A stretch of DNA of 64,000 nucleotides. Source: Rosellinia necatrix (Eukaryota > Ascomycota > Sordariomycetes > Xylariales > Xylariaceae). The DNA lies in contig JAGYVD010000005.1 in assembly GCA_021209875.1 (NCBI GenBank), positions 4,440,001-4,504,000 of the forward strand, given 5' to 3'. The translations under genes were made by a program, and so were the position numbers. The notes under the pieces are model-generated. The model saw only the letters and a program-made list of their open reading frames with translations. It was not told where the DNA came from and ran no database searches. Shown here piece by piece: positions 49,332-61,452 of this stretch (position 1 is its first letter; every line of letters starts with the position of its first letter).

Positions 49332-52300
49332 ATGGCGCATATAGTAAAGCACCCAGAGCGGCTAATTGCTATCGTGGGAAGCAGTTGCCGCTTCGTCGGC
49401 GATGTGAACTCGCCTTCGGCGCTCTGGGATCTCCTATGTAAGCCACAGGACCTGTCACGCGAGGTGCCGCCCGAGAGATTCAGTGCCAAGGGTTTCTACC
49501 ATCCTGATCACCAGTACCATGGCACGACCGACGCGATCAAGGCATACTGGATGAGCGAACACCCTCGGTTCTTTGATACCAACTTCTTCAACATCAGCCC
49601 CAAAGAGGCCGAGGCCCTCGACCCGCAACAGCGCCTTCTGCTTGAGGTCGTCTTCCAGGCCATGGAAGACGGCGGTTTCCCCATTGACCAGCTCAAGGGC
49701 ACTCAGGTGGGCGTCTTCGCAGCATGCATGACACAAGACTACCAGACTGTGGGATCGCGGGACGAACAGGCAGTGTCTCCGTATTTCGCGATAGGCAACT
49801 CCCGGTCGGTGATGGCTAACCGGATCTCCTACTTCTTCGACCTACATGGCACTTCCGTCTGCGTCGACACGGCGTGCAGTTCCGGGCTCGTCGCCCTAGA
49901 TCAGGCCGTGGATACTCTACGCAGTGGCAAGTGCACGATGGCTTGCGTGATGGGCGCCAACCTGATGTTTACACCAGACCAGTTCATCGCCGAGTCTGCT
50001 TTACGCATGCTAAGCCCTAACGGCAAGTGCCAAATGTGGGATGCCGGAGCAGATGGCTATGCACGCGGTGAAGGCCTCGCCGTTCTGATCATCAAGCCCC
50101 TTCTCCGTGCCCTCGCAGATGGCGACAAGATCGAGGGCGTTATTCGTGAGACGGGCAGCAACGCAGGTGGCAAAACAAGCAGCCTCACTGAGCCCAATTC
50201 AGCAATGCAGACAGAGCTGATCCAACAGACCTATCGACGGGCGGACCTGGATCCTAGCAACCCCTTGGATCGGTGCCAGTACTTCGAGGCGCATGGCACA
50301 GGCACCCAGGCCGGCGACCCTCGAGAAGCCGAAGGAATCCACAACGCGTTCTTTGCTCAACATCCGTCCTCTCCTTCCCATGACAAAATGCCCGTCGGTT
50401 CTATAAAAACGGTGATCGGACATACAGAGGCCGCCTCCGGCCTTGCAGGCGTGCTCAAGGCCATTTGCGGCATGAAGCATGGACTTATACCGCCGAATCT
50501 CCATTTCAATACGCTCAACGAAGCCATTGAGCCATACTATAAACATCTCCAGATTCCAACGACCCTCATGCCCTGGCCGGATCTTCCCCCCGGAGTTCCA
50601 CGCAGAGCTAGCATCAATTCCTTTGGTTTTGGGGGCTCAAATGCGCATGCCATCATTGAGTCTTACACGCCCGAGGTTCACAACCCAGCTCCAGCCACCC
50701 CGGCCCGGGCCGGGTCTGAGACGGCCGTGACGGTCTTGGCAGCGCAGCCACACCTTTCTATCCCCTTTCATCTGCCCGTTGTCATCTCGGCGGCGTCTGC
50801 CAAATCCCTGCGAGACGTCGCTCAGTCCTACAGAAGCCATCTAGCTCAGGAGAAGGTCGACCTTCACCAGCTGTCATGGCACCAATACTCACGCCGCACC
50901 AATCTCCCGTATCGGGTCGCGCTCTCGGCGTCTACAACGTCGGAGGCCGTGGACGCCTTGGACTCTCTCCTCGACGGGAACGGGCGGGTGATCCCCGTCC
51001 AGCAAGATACCCGATCCAAGACCACGCAGTCGCCTCTACGGATCTTGGGAGTATTCACCGGCCAAGGTGCACAATGGGCAACCATGTCTATGTCTCTGCT
51101 GCACCAGAGCAGCGTTTACCGCGATACAATCCGCAAACTCGATTCCGTACTCAAGACTTGCGATTACCCTTGTGCCTGGACGTTGGAGGAGCAGATCATG
51201 GCCGGTGAAGACACGTCGCGGGTCAACGAAGCAGCCGTGTCGCAGCCCCTTTGCACGGCATTGCAGATTGCACTGGTCGACTTCCTGCGAAGCATCGGCA
51301 TCGACTTCCACACCGTGGTCGGCCATTCCTCCGGAGAGATCGCCGCAGCATATGCCGCGGGCAAGCTTTCCGCGGAACACACTATTATCATCTCGTATTA
51401 TCGCGGCATGGTCGCAGACCGTGCGGGTGGCTCTAACGGCGAGAAGGGCGGTATGATAGCGACCGACATGTCTGAAGCTGAGGCGTTGGACTTTTGTGAC
51501 GGCCCTTCGTTCGGTGGTCGCCTTCAGATTGCAGCAAACAACAGCCCGACTAGCACAACGATCTCGGGCGATATTGGCGACATCGAACGGGCCCATGAAC
51601 AGCTGATAGGCAAGCAGCGCTACTCGAAACTGTTGAAGGTAAAGACGGCTTACCATTCACGGCACATGGCGAATCCCGCCATAGAATACATGGAAAAGAT
51701 GCGAGGGTACCGCGGCGCCTCCCCGAACCCAGAGGGCAATGGGACCATTTGGATTTCGAGTGTGAAGGGCCGACCCCGAGACGAGGCACAGGACCTGGAC
51801 TGCCAATACTGGGCAGACAACATGGTCAATCAAGTGCAATTCCACGAGGCCGTACAACATGCCCTGTCCGAGTCGGGATCCAAATTCGATTGTGTCGTCG
51901 AGGTTGGTCCACACCCGGCACTGCGAGGGCCGTTCAACCAGACTGCCTTGGCGCTTGGCCACACCATTCCGTATGCCTGCCCCCTGAACCGAACCAAGAA
52001 CGGCGGGCTGCCGGTGTCCGAGTTCCTGGGGTTTATTTGGTCCAAATTCGGGCCCTCCAACATTGATTTCCGCAGCTATATCGAACAGTCTCCTATGCCG
52101 AGCCTGCTCCATTCGCGTCTTCACAACCTTCCGCTTTACCCCTTTGACCACACCGTGGGCTACTGGCGAGAGTCGCTCGCCTCGCGGCAATACCAATTCA
52201 GGACCGAGGCGCCCCACGAGCTGCTCGGCGTGCGGAGCCGTGAGGATAACATGTACGAGATGAAATGGCGGAACATCCTGAAGCCGAACCACATCGAGTG

Positions 52301-55300
52301 GCTGAGCGGACATCGGTTCCAGGACCAGGCATTGCTGCCCGCCTCGGCCTACTGCATCATGGCGCTCGACGCGGCGCAATACGCCCTCGCCGGCCGGCCA
52401 GCATCCTTGGTCGAACTCCGAGATATGGAGATCTTCAGTGGCATCGCCATCGACGCTCACGGCCCCGGCGCCGAGATCCAGTTCTCCCTCCATATCGCGC
52501 CGAGCGAGAAGGGCAGCTCGACCATCCATGCTACCTTCCATTTGTATTCTCGCCTGGCCGACAACGATGGGACGGCCAAGCTGAAGAAGGACGCCTCCGG
52601 CTCCCTGCGCATTATTATGGGCGAGCCCTGCGCGGATACCCTGCCGCCCAGGCAACCCTCCGCATCCGAATCGCTGGCGGCCGACACCGAAGCCTTCTAC
52701 GCAATGATGAGAGGGGCCGGTCTGGATTATACCGGCCCGTTCAAGGCTGTCACTTCCATTCAACGTCGCTATAGACACTGTTCTACGACTCTCAGCCGAT
52801 TTCATTCCGAGGACACTACCACGCTCAACATCAGCCCAGCTACTCTTGACGCTTGCTTCCAATCTGCCTTTTTGACTTATGCCTCTCCGGGCGACGGGTG
52901 AGTCAGACTTGCAGGATCTGTTCTAGAAAATAACGTGCCTATCTAACATCTTGACAGGTCTCTTTGGACATCCTTCCTCCCGACGAAGATCGGCCAGATA
53001 ACATTCAATCTCGCCATGCTCAAGGCCAAGGCCGCGGACGACCCGAAGGCCACACTGACAGCTGACACGTACCTAGCCCGCCGTACACATCCCGTTGGGA
53101 CATCCGAGGCCTCCATGTCTGTCGACGTTGCCATCTTCAACGAGGCCGGCGAACGAGAGATTCAAGTTGAGAACCTCACCGTCCGCGCCATAGCTAACAC
53201 TAACCCAAAGGACGACGTGGAATTGTATCTCCACACCGTGATGGATGTCGACCCGACCGACGAGATTGTTCGCCATCGTAACGGCGATATGGGCGGCGAG
53301 GATACTCTCCTGGCCGAGAGCTGCCGTCGAATTGTCTCTTTCTACCTGAACGATCCTACTTCACAGGATGCGGTGTCAGGAGAAACCCAGGACAGCATTG
53401 ACACTATGATCCGTCATTCAGACCATGCCGACTACTTGGATAAGATCAAGAGCGTCGGCCAATTGGATTCTGCTCGGCTTTTTGAAACACTACCATTCAT
53501 CGAAGAGGAGGCGGGCGAGATTTCTGTCTTCCGAAAGCACGTTGGACGTATCGTGAAGCAGGTCATACATCGGTTCCCTTGGATGAACATTCTTCACATC
53601 GCCACGACGCAGACCGGGCTTGATCGGTCTATACTGGCCGCCATTGGGGATTCATTCCAGTCCCTCATAGTAAGCGGAGGCGAAGGCGGAACCGCCCAGC
53701 TAACGAAAAGGACTCGACAACAGCCGGTCGACATGCAGGGAAACCTAGGAGACCAGCTCGGCCCCGTCGTCTCGCTTGATCTCGTGATACTCCCGACGAC
53801 TGTGTTGGACCATAACGACCCTGCCGGGACTCTGAAGAATATCGCTCATGTCATGCGGCCTGGCGGCTTCCTGATCCTAGTAGACACGCACGCCACCATG
53901 TTCGACGTCCGGTCGAAAGCACTCGCCAGCTGTGAAGCCAACGGGCCCCCGACGCCACCGCGCTGGCAGGATATCCTCGACGCCAGCGGTTTTATTCAGC
54001 AAGCTCGGAACTCCGATCAGTCGCGCCCGGTTGGCTCCGTACTCGTACGCCAGTTCCTTGGAACCGCGTCAGCCGAGATGCCATCAAGAATCATTGACGA
54101 TATCGTTGTCTTCGACAAACTCCTTCTGCTCGGAGGCACTGTTGAAAGAGCCGATAATAAGCTTGCCACTTCCTTGAAAGATCGTCTCTCCGTCCATTGC
54201 CCCGATGCAATGTACTTCTCAATCGACGATGCGACCACGGAAGACCTGGAAAGCTGCACCGCCGTCGCCGTCTTGGCCGACCTTGACGAGCCGCTTATGA
54301 CGAACATGACGGAACACAGAATCGACCAGCTTCGCACTCTACTTCGGCCGACGCTGACGGTGCTCTGGGTGACTCGCGACGCTCGACGCGGCAACCCGGA
54401 CCACGCAGCCAGCCTCGGATTCCTACGCACGATGGCGGCCGAGGTGTCGGATCTGAAACTGCAGATGCTGGACTTGGACTCAGCGGACGTCGAGTCCACA
54501 GCCGCGACGATCTCGTCCGCCTTCTCCCGGCTCGCGTCGTCCGACAAAGACGCGAATGACGATCCTGTACGGGGTCTAGAGCCAGAGGTCTACATGGACG
54601 ATGGCCGACGCCTCATCCCCCGCATCATGCCGTGGAAAGACGGCAACGACAGGGTCAACGCTTCACGCCGTGTCGTCACGAGACCGGTCAATACTCTGCA
54701 ACAATGCATTGAACTCATCCCGCCACCAACACCAACACCAACCCAAACCCAACACGACTCAAGCGGCTTGGACAGCTCAGGCGAGCCCGGCCGTTTTACA
54801 CTAAAGGAAAGGGAGCTGAGCCGATGTGAGCCTCCGCGGGGCAACGTCACGATCCAGGTAGACTACAGCTCGGTCTTGCCCATCAAGCTGAGCGACGTCA
54901 TCTCCGCTTACGTGTGCGTGGGACGGAAATGGAAGACGGAGGAGCGAATGGTGGCCTTGACGGGCACGAATGCATCTTACATCACATGTCCATCTTCGCA
55001 GACCGTCGCTCTGAAGGGAGACGCGCCTCCGAGCCAGATCGTCCTCCACCACCTCATTCGATGCATCGCGGTTCTAGCCAGCGCCTCGATGGCCTCTCAC
55101 GAGGAGCAAATCACCCTCATCGACCCCGACGTCGACTTCGCGAAACGCTTGGTAGATAATGTGGCCTCGAGACACAAGGTGGTGATCTTGGGCACTTGTT
55201 GTGGCGAAGCAGGTAAAGTTCCCCCCCCCCCTATCCCTCCTTTCCTCCTCCCATATCAGAAACTTCCACCTTCACTGATATGTGACATGAAAGCGAATGA

Positions 55301-57282
55301 AGCTAACAAGATTAAATTACTTTGACACAGACAAGTCCCGCTACGACACTATGAAAGCCAACGAGCTCGGCCAGTATGCGACCACCTGCCTACATCCACG
55401 AATCGCCACGAAAGACCTGAAGCAAGCGATCCCGCGCCGCGGCACCGTCTTCAACTTCCTGCCCCGAGACCACGAGCTCTCCCAGCGGATCGCAGCGACG
55501 GCGTCAAAAGCCGGCGTCGCAATCGTGTATTCCGACGCCTTCAGCCTGTCGGACGCAGAAGCCCACATGCGCAAGGAAGACTACCCCTGGGTCAAGCCAG
55601 TCTGGGACCAAGCGATCAACATCGCCCTGCAAACAGCAACCAAAGCGACAACAACAACGACAACGACAACAACAACAACATCACTAACCACCCCCTCAGC
55701 CTACACCCGCATCGCCACCACCTCGCTGCGCGGCCTCCAGTCGCGCCCCCGCGGCGAGGCCCCAGCAACAGACCCGTTCCAGGCCCTCGACTGGAAGCAC
55801 GACCGCGGCGCCCAGCTAACGATCCAGCCGACGACCATCGACCGACAGCCGCTCCTATCCCCGAACAAGACGTACTACCTCTTCGGCATGACGCGCGACC
55901 TCGGGCACAGCCTATGCCGCTTCATGCTGGAGCAAGGGGCGCGGCACGTGGTGCTCGCGAGCCGGAACCCATCTTCGTCGTCGTCGTCGTCGTCGTCGCT
56001 GCGGTGGGTGGAAGAACTGAACAGACTCTACGACGGCGCGGCCCGCGTGCGCGTCGAGCGGGCGGACGTGACGGACCTGTCGAGCCTCGCGGCGCTCAAG
56101 GCGGAGGTGTCGCGGACGATGCCGCCGGCGGGCGGCGTGGTCAACGGCGCCATGGTGCTCGAGGACCGGGTGTTCGCGCAGATGACGCTCGCGACGTGGG
56201 AGCGCGTGCTGCGGCCGAAGACGGTCGGGTCCGACAACCTGGACATGATATTCGGACAGGGACAGGGACAAGGACAAGGACAAGGACAAGGGCAGGGCGG
56301 TGGCGGCGATGATGTGGGCGGTGGCGGTGATGACGGACTCGACTTCTTCATCCTGACGTCGTCGTTCGCCGCCGTCGGCGGGCACCCGGGGCAGTCGAAC
56401 TACGCGGCGGCGAACATGTACATGAACGGGGTGGCGGCGCGGCGGCGGCGGCGCGGGCGCGCGGCGTCGGCGCTCAACATCGGCGTCGTCTACGGCCTCG
56501 GCTTCCTCCACCGCGAGCGCGGGCACCTGTACGCCGGGCTCGAGCGGGAGGGGTACCCGCCCGTCTCGGAGCACGACCTGCACCGCATGTTCCTCGAGGC
56601 CATCGCCGCCGGACGCCCCGGGCACGGACACGGACACGGACACGGGCACGGGAACGGGCCCCCGGCCGACGACATCACCACCGGCCTGCGCCGCTACCGC
56701 CGCGGGGCCCCGAACCCGCTGCGCTGGCACGCGGACCCGCGCTTCGGCCACTTCTCCGCGCGCGGGGACGGGGACGGGGACGGCATCGGGACATCATCCG
56801 ACGACGCGACGGCGGCGGAGGCGCGCCGGAGCCTGCAGGAGGAGCTCGCCGGCCTGGACGGGGAGGGCGAGATCGCGGACGCCATCGGCGCCGGCCTCGC
56901 GCGCATGTTGCGCATGGCCCTGGGCCTGGGCTTGCCCGACGACAACAACGACGACGACGACGACGGCGCCGTCGACGAGGACCGGAGCCCCGCCGAGCTG
57001 GGCGCCGACTCCCTCATCGGCACCGAGATGCGCAACTGGCTGTCCAAGAACGTCGGCGTGCGCCTCCCGCTCATGAATATCTTGAACGCGCCCACTCTTC
57101 GGAAATGTGAGTTAATTCTTATTTTTGTTTTGTGTTTTTTTTTTTTTCTTTTCATATTTCTTGTCTAGTTATGATAAAAGCGTCAACACTAAGTCTCGAC
57201 ATATATAGTGTCGATGGATTCGGCAGAGCAATTCCTCGCCAACCGTGCCGAAAAGGCCAAATCCGCCGCCCTCGGAAAATAG
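49332..57282 (+). CDS. Highly reducing iterative type I polyketide synthase
   Basis: Four exons, 49332–52897, 52958–55212, 55331–57106 and 57209–57282, give 2556 aa. Introns are 60, 118 and 102 bp. I chose the ATG at 49332 because MAHIVKHPERLIAIVG leads straight into the KS. KS (~9–440): catalytic Cys182 in DTACSSG, His in EAHGTGT and IGHTEA. AT (~570–890): GHSSGEI with Ser666. DH (~960–1250): His994 and Asp1173 (DACFQ). MT region (~1330–1560): the SAM motif is degenerate (NILHIATTQTG). An ER-like but inactive region follows, then KR (~2110–2330; GMTRDLG, SSF and NYAAAN) and ACP with Ser2501 (LGADSL). It ends soon after, with no NRPS, thioesterase or release domain. The KS-AT-DH-MT-ER0-KR-ACP order matches lovastatin-nonaketide-type and PKS-NRPS-type enzymes. 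Without a trans-ER the product should keep its double bonds. Product unknown. Confidence 0.95.
55647..55681 (+). repeat. ACA/ACG repeat inside the PKS, poly-Thr
   Basis: In-frame ACA/ACG codons encode a run of about eleven Thr in the linker ahead of the KR domain. Confidence 0.9.
55972..55998 (+). repeat. TCG repeat inside the PKS, poly-Ser
   Basis: About nine consecutive Ser codons directly after VVLASRNP, in the loop where the KR cofactor-binding Rossmann fold begins its second strand. Confidence 0.9.
56254..56334 (+). repeat. GGACAG/GGACAA hexamer repeat inside the KR domain
   Basis: A hexanucleotide array encodes six or more Gly-Gln dipeptides followed by a Gly/Asp-rich segment. It sits between LDMIF and LDFFILTSS, where related KR domains usually have a loop of only several residues. 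Confidence 0.9.
56620..56659 (+). repeat. GGACAC hexamer repeat, Gly-His dipeptides
   Basis: Five to six Gly-His dipeptides in the KR–ACP linker, kept in frame. Confidence 0.9.
56764..56967 (+). repeat. GGGGAC and GAC repeats in the KR–ACP linker
   Basis: GGGGAC units (about 56765–56785) encode Gly-Asp repeats and GAC/AAC codons (about 56939–56967) encode an Asp/Asn run just before the ACP phosphopantetheine helix. Confidence 0.85.
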
Positions 57283-57449
57283 CCTACGAGAACTAACGAA
57301 GAACAACCAACCGTCTCGTCCGTATTTATTACTCACGGTTACTTACTTGCTTTCTTTCTTCCCTTCTTTCTTGCTTGATGCCTACAATAATAGATTACGA
57401 ATGAGGGGAAACCTACAGCAATCAACGGTCCCGAATGCTTACAAGTGGA

Positions 57450-57505
57450 ATGAGGGGATGAGGGTGAGGGGATGAGGATGAGGGGATGAGGATGAGGGGA
57501 TGAGA
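57450..57505. repeat. GATGAGG/GAGGG minisatellite
   Basis: Three to four tandem copies of a 14-bp GAGGGGATGAGGAT unit, about 170 bp beyond the PKS stop codon. Confidence 0.85.
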
Positions 57506-57686
57506 GAGCGAGAGAATAAGAGAATGATCAGTGAGTTGGTTGATAGGTCGAAGAATGAATGCATAGCACACCCATTCGGTCCTGGTGACCGTATTCCTCG
57601 CGCTGTTTCTCTGGCCTTGCACCATTAGCTGTATCATTATATACCACTCGCTAGAAGAAGAAAAGAAAAAGAAACAAAAGACCCTT

Positions 57687-57710
57687 AAAAAAAAAAAAAA
57701 AAAAAAAAAA
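57687..57710. repeat. Poly-A run
   Basis: About 24 consecutive A, preceded by an A/G-rich stretch. Confidence 0.85.
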
Positions 57711-59294
57711 GGAAGAGGAAATATGCCCGTGTGAGACCTTTGCGTAAGTGACTGGTAGTCTAAAATTAACACTTCGGTGTCCCAGTCGAGTAGCTTCGTA
57801 GCCATGGCTAGCTACTCAGTAAGACAGACGCATGAGGGTGCACGTGTGTAGTAAAGACCGTCCATTGGTTTCTATTACAAATCACCTCCTGATTGCGTGT
57901 AAGTACGATCGATCGTCATGTAACCTACCGCCTATAGCTTTGTCTTGTGCGTTTATCGCGGAATACTCAAAAGGCAAGATGAGCCGAGACATGGCGCAAA
58001 TCGCCAAGAGGGTGGCTGGCTTATGACACACGAAACAAGCGCCCGCGATACGAGGCATAACATGTGTATACAAGAGACACCGGCACGGTGAGGAACTCTT
58101 ATTGTTCGGAGATGAATTTATGTCCGCTCGTCAATGAACGAACACCCTGCCCTCTCCTAGCCAAGAGTAGCCCCCCTCCCCTCCACTCTAAATTATAATG
58201 CAATATATACAGAATTTGACATCCAGAGAACATGACACCCCCAAGTATACCACTAGTCCGCTGTGAAAGACTGTTGCGTGGGATGCATCCCCGTGATAAA
58301 CCATAGCCGACGCCCTTTCGTCAGTCGTGGGATCGCTCTGACTGGCGCCCTTTTCCCATATTCGGCAAACCGTAACGCCGCGCTTCTGAAGCAACCCAAA
58401 CCAGTCTACATGCCCTCACCGCCGCTGAACGCCAACTTCATAAACGCTCCCAAAATCATTGACACTACTCCACTTGCATAGATGCAAGGCATGGTAGGTG
58501 AACCCACACCTCCTTTAAGCAAGAGGGAAAAAAAAAACCCCCAGATTCTCAACCATGTTTAGCTACAAGAACGCCATGTTCCGGTGGCCCTTTTCCTCGA
58601 CCCGCGACGGTTATGCGCACCGGATAATATGTCATAATATTAAGGTGGGCATATCCTTTGTGCCCGTCAAATTTTGAGGCTGGTAGGATGCCTCGTCGCC
58701 AACAACAGCCATAGGCTCCGACCTGGGGCGTGTAAAACGTTCGATTGTATGCAGATCATTGCCTGCTACCTCTTTCTCCTACCCTGTAGCATCGCAAATC
58801 CGCGTCACAGCTGAAGCGACAAGGTGTGCGAAGAGCTGGAGGCTAGCCAAACGTAACCTCACCATCTAACCTTCTAACCTTTTTTTTTCTTTTTCTTGTT
58901 CTGCTCCGTTTTCCTTTTTGGTAGAGGTTTGATTGTGAGCCCATGAGTAAACACCGTATGACCTGCCCAGAACGCAAAATTACAAGTGTGAATAAAGCTG
59001 TGTAACGAAGTAGAAATCATAATAGCGGCAAAAAGTCCTCAAGTAAAACAAGTAGGGCCAAAACGGCAGACGTGCAAAGGCCAACGTTACTTCGAAAATA
59101 GCATGTGGTGGGTACGAAGGAGGCCCTGCTATGATCTCGAGAGAACTGGCCCAGAAAGGAGGACCCAGGAAACCATCCGTTTTTCGTTTGCCCCTTGATT
59201 TGGCCCTTGGCAAGTTAGTGGGACAATCATCGCATCTCCTTTTCTCCAAAGTATCTGCTTTCATGACCAGCATAGAGCCAGTCACTGGGCGGAA

Positions 59295-61452
59295 CTAAGT
59301 GGAATATCGATAGCTGACTTCAAAGTGGTGGTGTTGCGTATCATTGAAGGCGCTGAGCGGCGTCACGGTTGCTGACGAAGACACGGTCGAGCCTAGGGGT
59401 TGTACGTGATCTATTGCCGAATAATCGGTTGCATCACCATTAAAAACAAGCGGTATATTTATCGAGCTGTTGCAAGTGAAATCCGCAGATGAAAGGGGCA
59501 TCGTGTTCATATACGACATCCCCGTGTTGATCGTGTTAATCGTCAATGGTGTTGAGAAGTTGTAATCGACGGTCGTCATGCTCGTGGTGGCCAAACCCGA
59601 AGAAGAGGCCGCCGCGACCGTGGGGCTCACCTCGGCGTCGTGAAAGAAGGGCTGCGCGTTCTCGATCTCGTCGTCTACGTCATCGTCGTCTTTAGATCGT
59701 AGCTCATCTTGCCGCACGTACACCTCTTGCATCCAGTTCTTCAGTTCCGGCATAGCCGGCCAATCGCCGCCACCTTTGCCGCCACGCTTGTCGTCGTCGC
59801 CACCGTTCGTGCCCGAGCCCTTGTTCTTGCACCGGGACGGTTTCGCCTTGAAATGCGTACGTCTCAGATGTGCTGCTGCATTGTAATATGCACCATACTT
59901 TTTCTGGGCTTTGCAGGCCTTGCACTTAGACAGGGGGTTCACAGCTTGAACGTTGACGGGTAAACCGAGCACCTGGGGATCGACACATATGTACTTCTTG
60001 ACGCGGGCTTGGTGTTTGGCGTCCTTATGGCGGCGGAGCTCATGCTCGCCTCGAAACCCGTCCTTGTGCTCCTCGCATAGGTCACAAAACACCTTAGGTT
60101 GCCGGGGCCGAACATATTTCGCCTTCGTGATGGGAGTTTTACCATCGCTCTTCTCCTCAGAAGGGGGTTCGGTCGTCTTCTCGTCAACGATCGGCCTCGG
60201 CATCAGTGGTGCATTCAGGGCGCGATGATTCTGCTTCATTAAGGTATCCTTAGCGCGAGCATTGAGAGACGAGGACGTCGACTTAGCACTGGCGCTGCTG
60301 GCACTCGAAAGCGATCGTTCCATATCCGGCGACATCAGCAACCCATCGTTCAGGGTTGTTGATGCGTAATGGTGTCCTGCAAGCGCCGTTAAGTTCGAGC
60401 CGACCGCCGCAAGAAGAGTATCTTCACAAAACTTCCCCGAGAACGTGGATGGATCGCCAAACTCGATGGTTTGATGTGAACACTCAGGGAAATATATACT
60501 ACGTCCTTGTGACATCTGGGAACCCATGCTGATCATAGGCATCCCGGCCATGGTGGGGTTGTCATATTGACTGTTCTCTCGTGTCATAGGGGCGGTATTA
60601 TCGTATGTGGGACCGGAAGTCATCGAATCACAGACCGAAACATCCATACTCAGATCGGGGATATCTAAGTTGCGTTGGTGAGGCGTGCTAGCAAAATCCA
60701 TACCAAATTCGGGTGACGGATCAGGGTGTGTTGCCAACCAGACGGCGGGGTCAATCAAGCCGCCAGTGGCGGGGAGCGACACCATATCTGTAAGAGTCGA
60801 TATATCGTGTTGCGGTTGTTGCTTATCCACTGATATATTTGGCATAAGACCAGTGTAAGACTGGGGTGACGCAAGGCTATTGTGGATTGGATAGCTATCT
60901 CGTTCTGAGTGCTTTAGATCGGCGGTCCGAGATGTCGGGGGCGGAGAGACAAGTGTACTGCCGGTGAAGGGCCCAGCAGACCTCGTAGACAATCCCGAGG
61001 CGGCGCGATCCATTTTGTGGGATGACGGGGTTTGCTGGGACATGGTGCGTGCTCGCTTCACGGCGTGAGGGTGAGGTTCGTTGTTATTTTGGTATTGATG
61101 CTACAGCTACTGGTCAGTCTTAAACGAGAGGCAAACACGGCCTGTCACCATGGGGCGGGCGCCTTACTGAAGTTCGTGCGTCGATAGTATGACGGTTCTG
61201 TAACTTTCCACCGGCCGTGAGAGGTATTGAAGTGCCCCTTGAGAAGGCATGTTGGTCTACAGGCACAGTAGATAGCTGGAGGTCGCCATGCGCGTTGGTG
61301 TAGTGTTCTGATATGCTTGGGTTTAAAGGATGGGTTGCCTGTGGTTGGTTTGCTGACGAGCTTTCCAACTCAAAGATACGTTGCTTTAGTGACTCGAGCT
61401 GAACCCGTAAGTGTTGAACCTCCAGTTGATTCGAGTTGGGAAATTGATCCAT
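59295..61452 (-). CDS. C2H2 zinc-finger protein, probable transcription factor
   Basis: Two exons, 61452–61168 and 61100–59295, give 696 aa. The 67-bp intron has GTAAGG donor, ACTGACC branch and CTGTAG acceptor. The N-terminus has a short leucine-rich coiled coil (Leu 10, 15, 19, 22 and 29) that could mediate dimerisation. A long Ser/Thr/Pro-rich region follows, as in activation domains. Two fingers lie at ~430–455 (C-x2-C-x15-H-x4-H, with [10 protein letters not shown]) and ~483–510 (C-x2-C-x14-H-x4-H, with [15 protein letters not shown]). This pair is characteristic of a widespread filamentous-fungal family (the class carrying DUF7896-like domains) that I know mainly as uncharacterised regulators. 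It converges on the PKS, with stop codons 2.0 kb apart. It could be a pathway regulator, but the family also occurs away from clusters. Confidence 0.88.

Larger units (their letters stand above)
57283..59294. other. Convergent intergenic region between PKS and C2H2 gene
   Basis: Contains the 3' ends of both convergent genes, a minisatellite (57450–57505) and an A-run (57687–57710). Short frames at 57832–58026, 58263–58481 and 58980–59285 have no motif. No further biosynthetic gene is seen. Confidence 0.5.

Noticed and set aside
51657..52862. 401-codon open frame antisense to the PKS AT–DH region
   Set aside because: It is a mirror of the codon bias of the real PKS exon, which has intact catalytic motifs on the plus strand.
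55912..56751. 279-codon frame antisense to the PKS KR region
   Set aside because: Arg/Pro/Val-rich, low-complexity mirror of GC-rich PKS codons and repeats.
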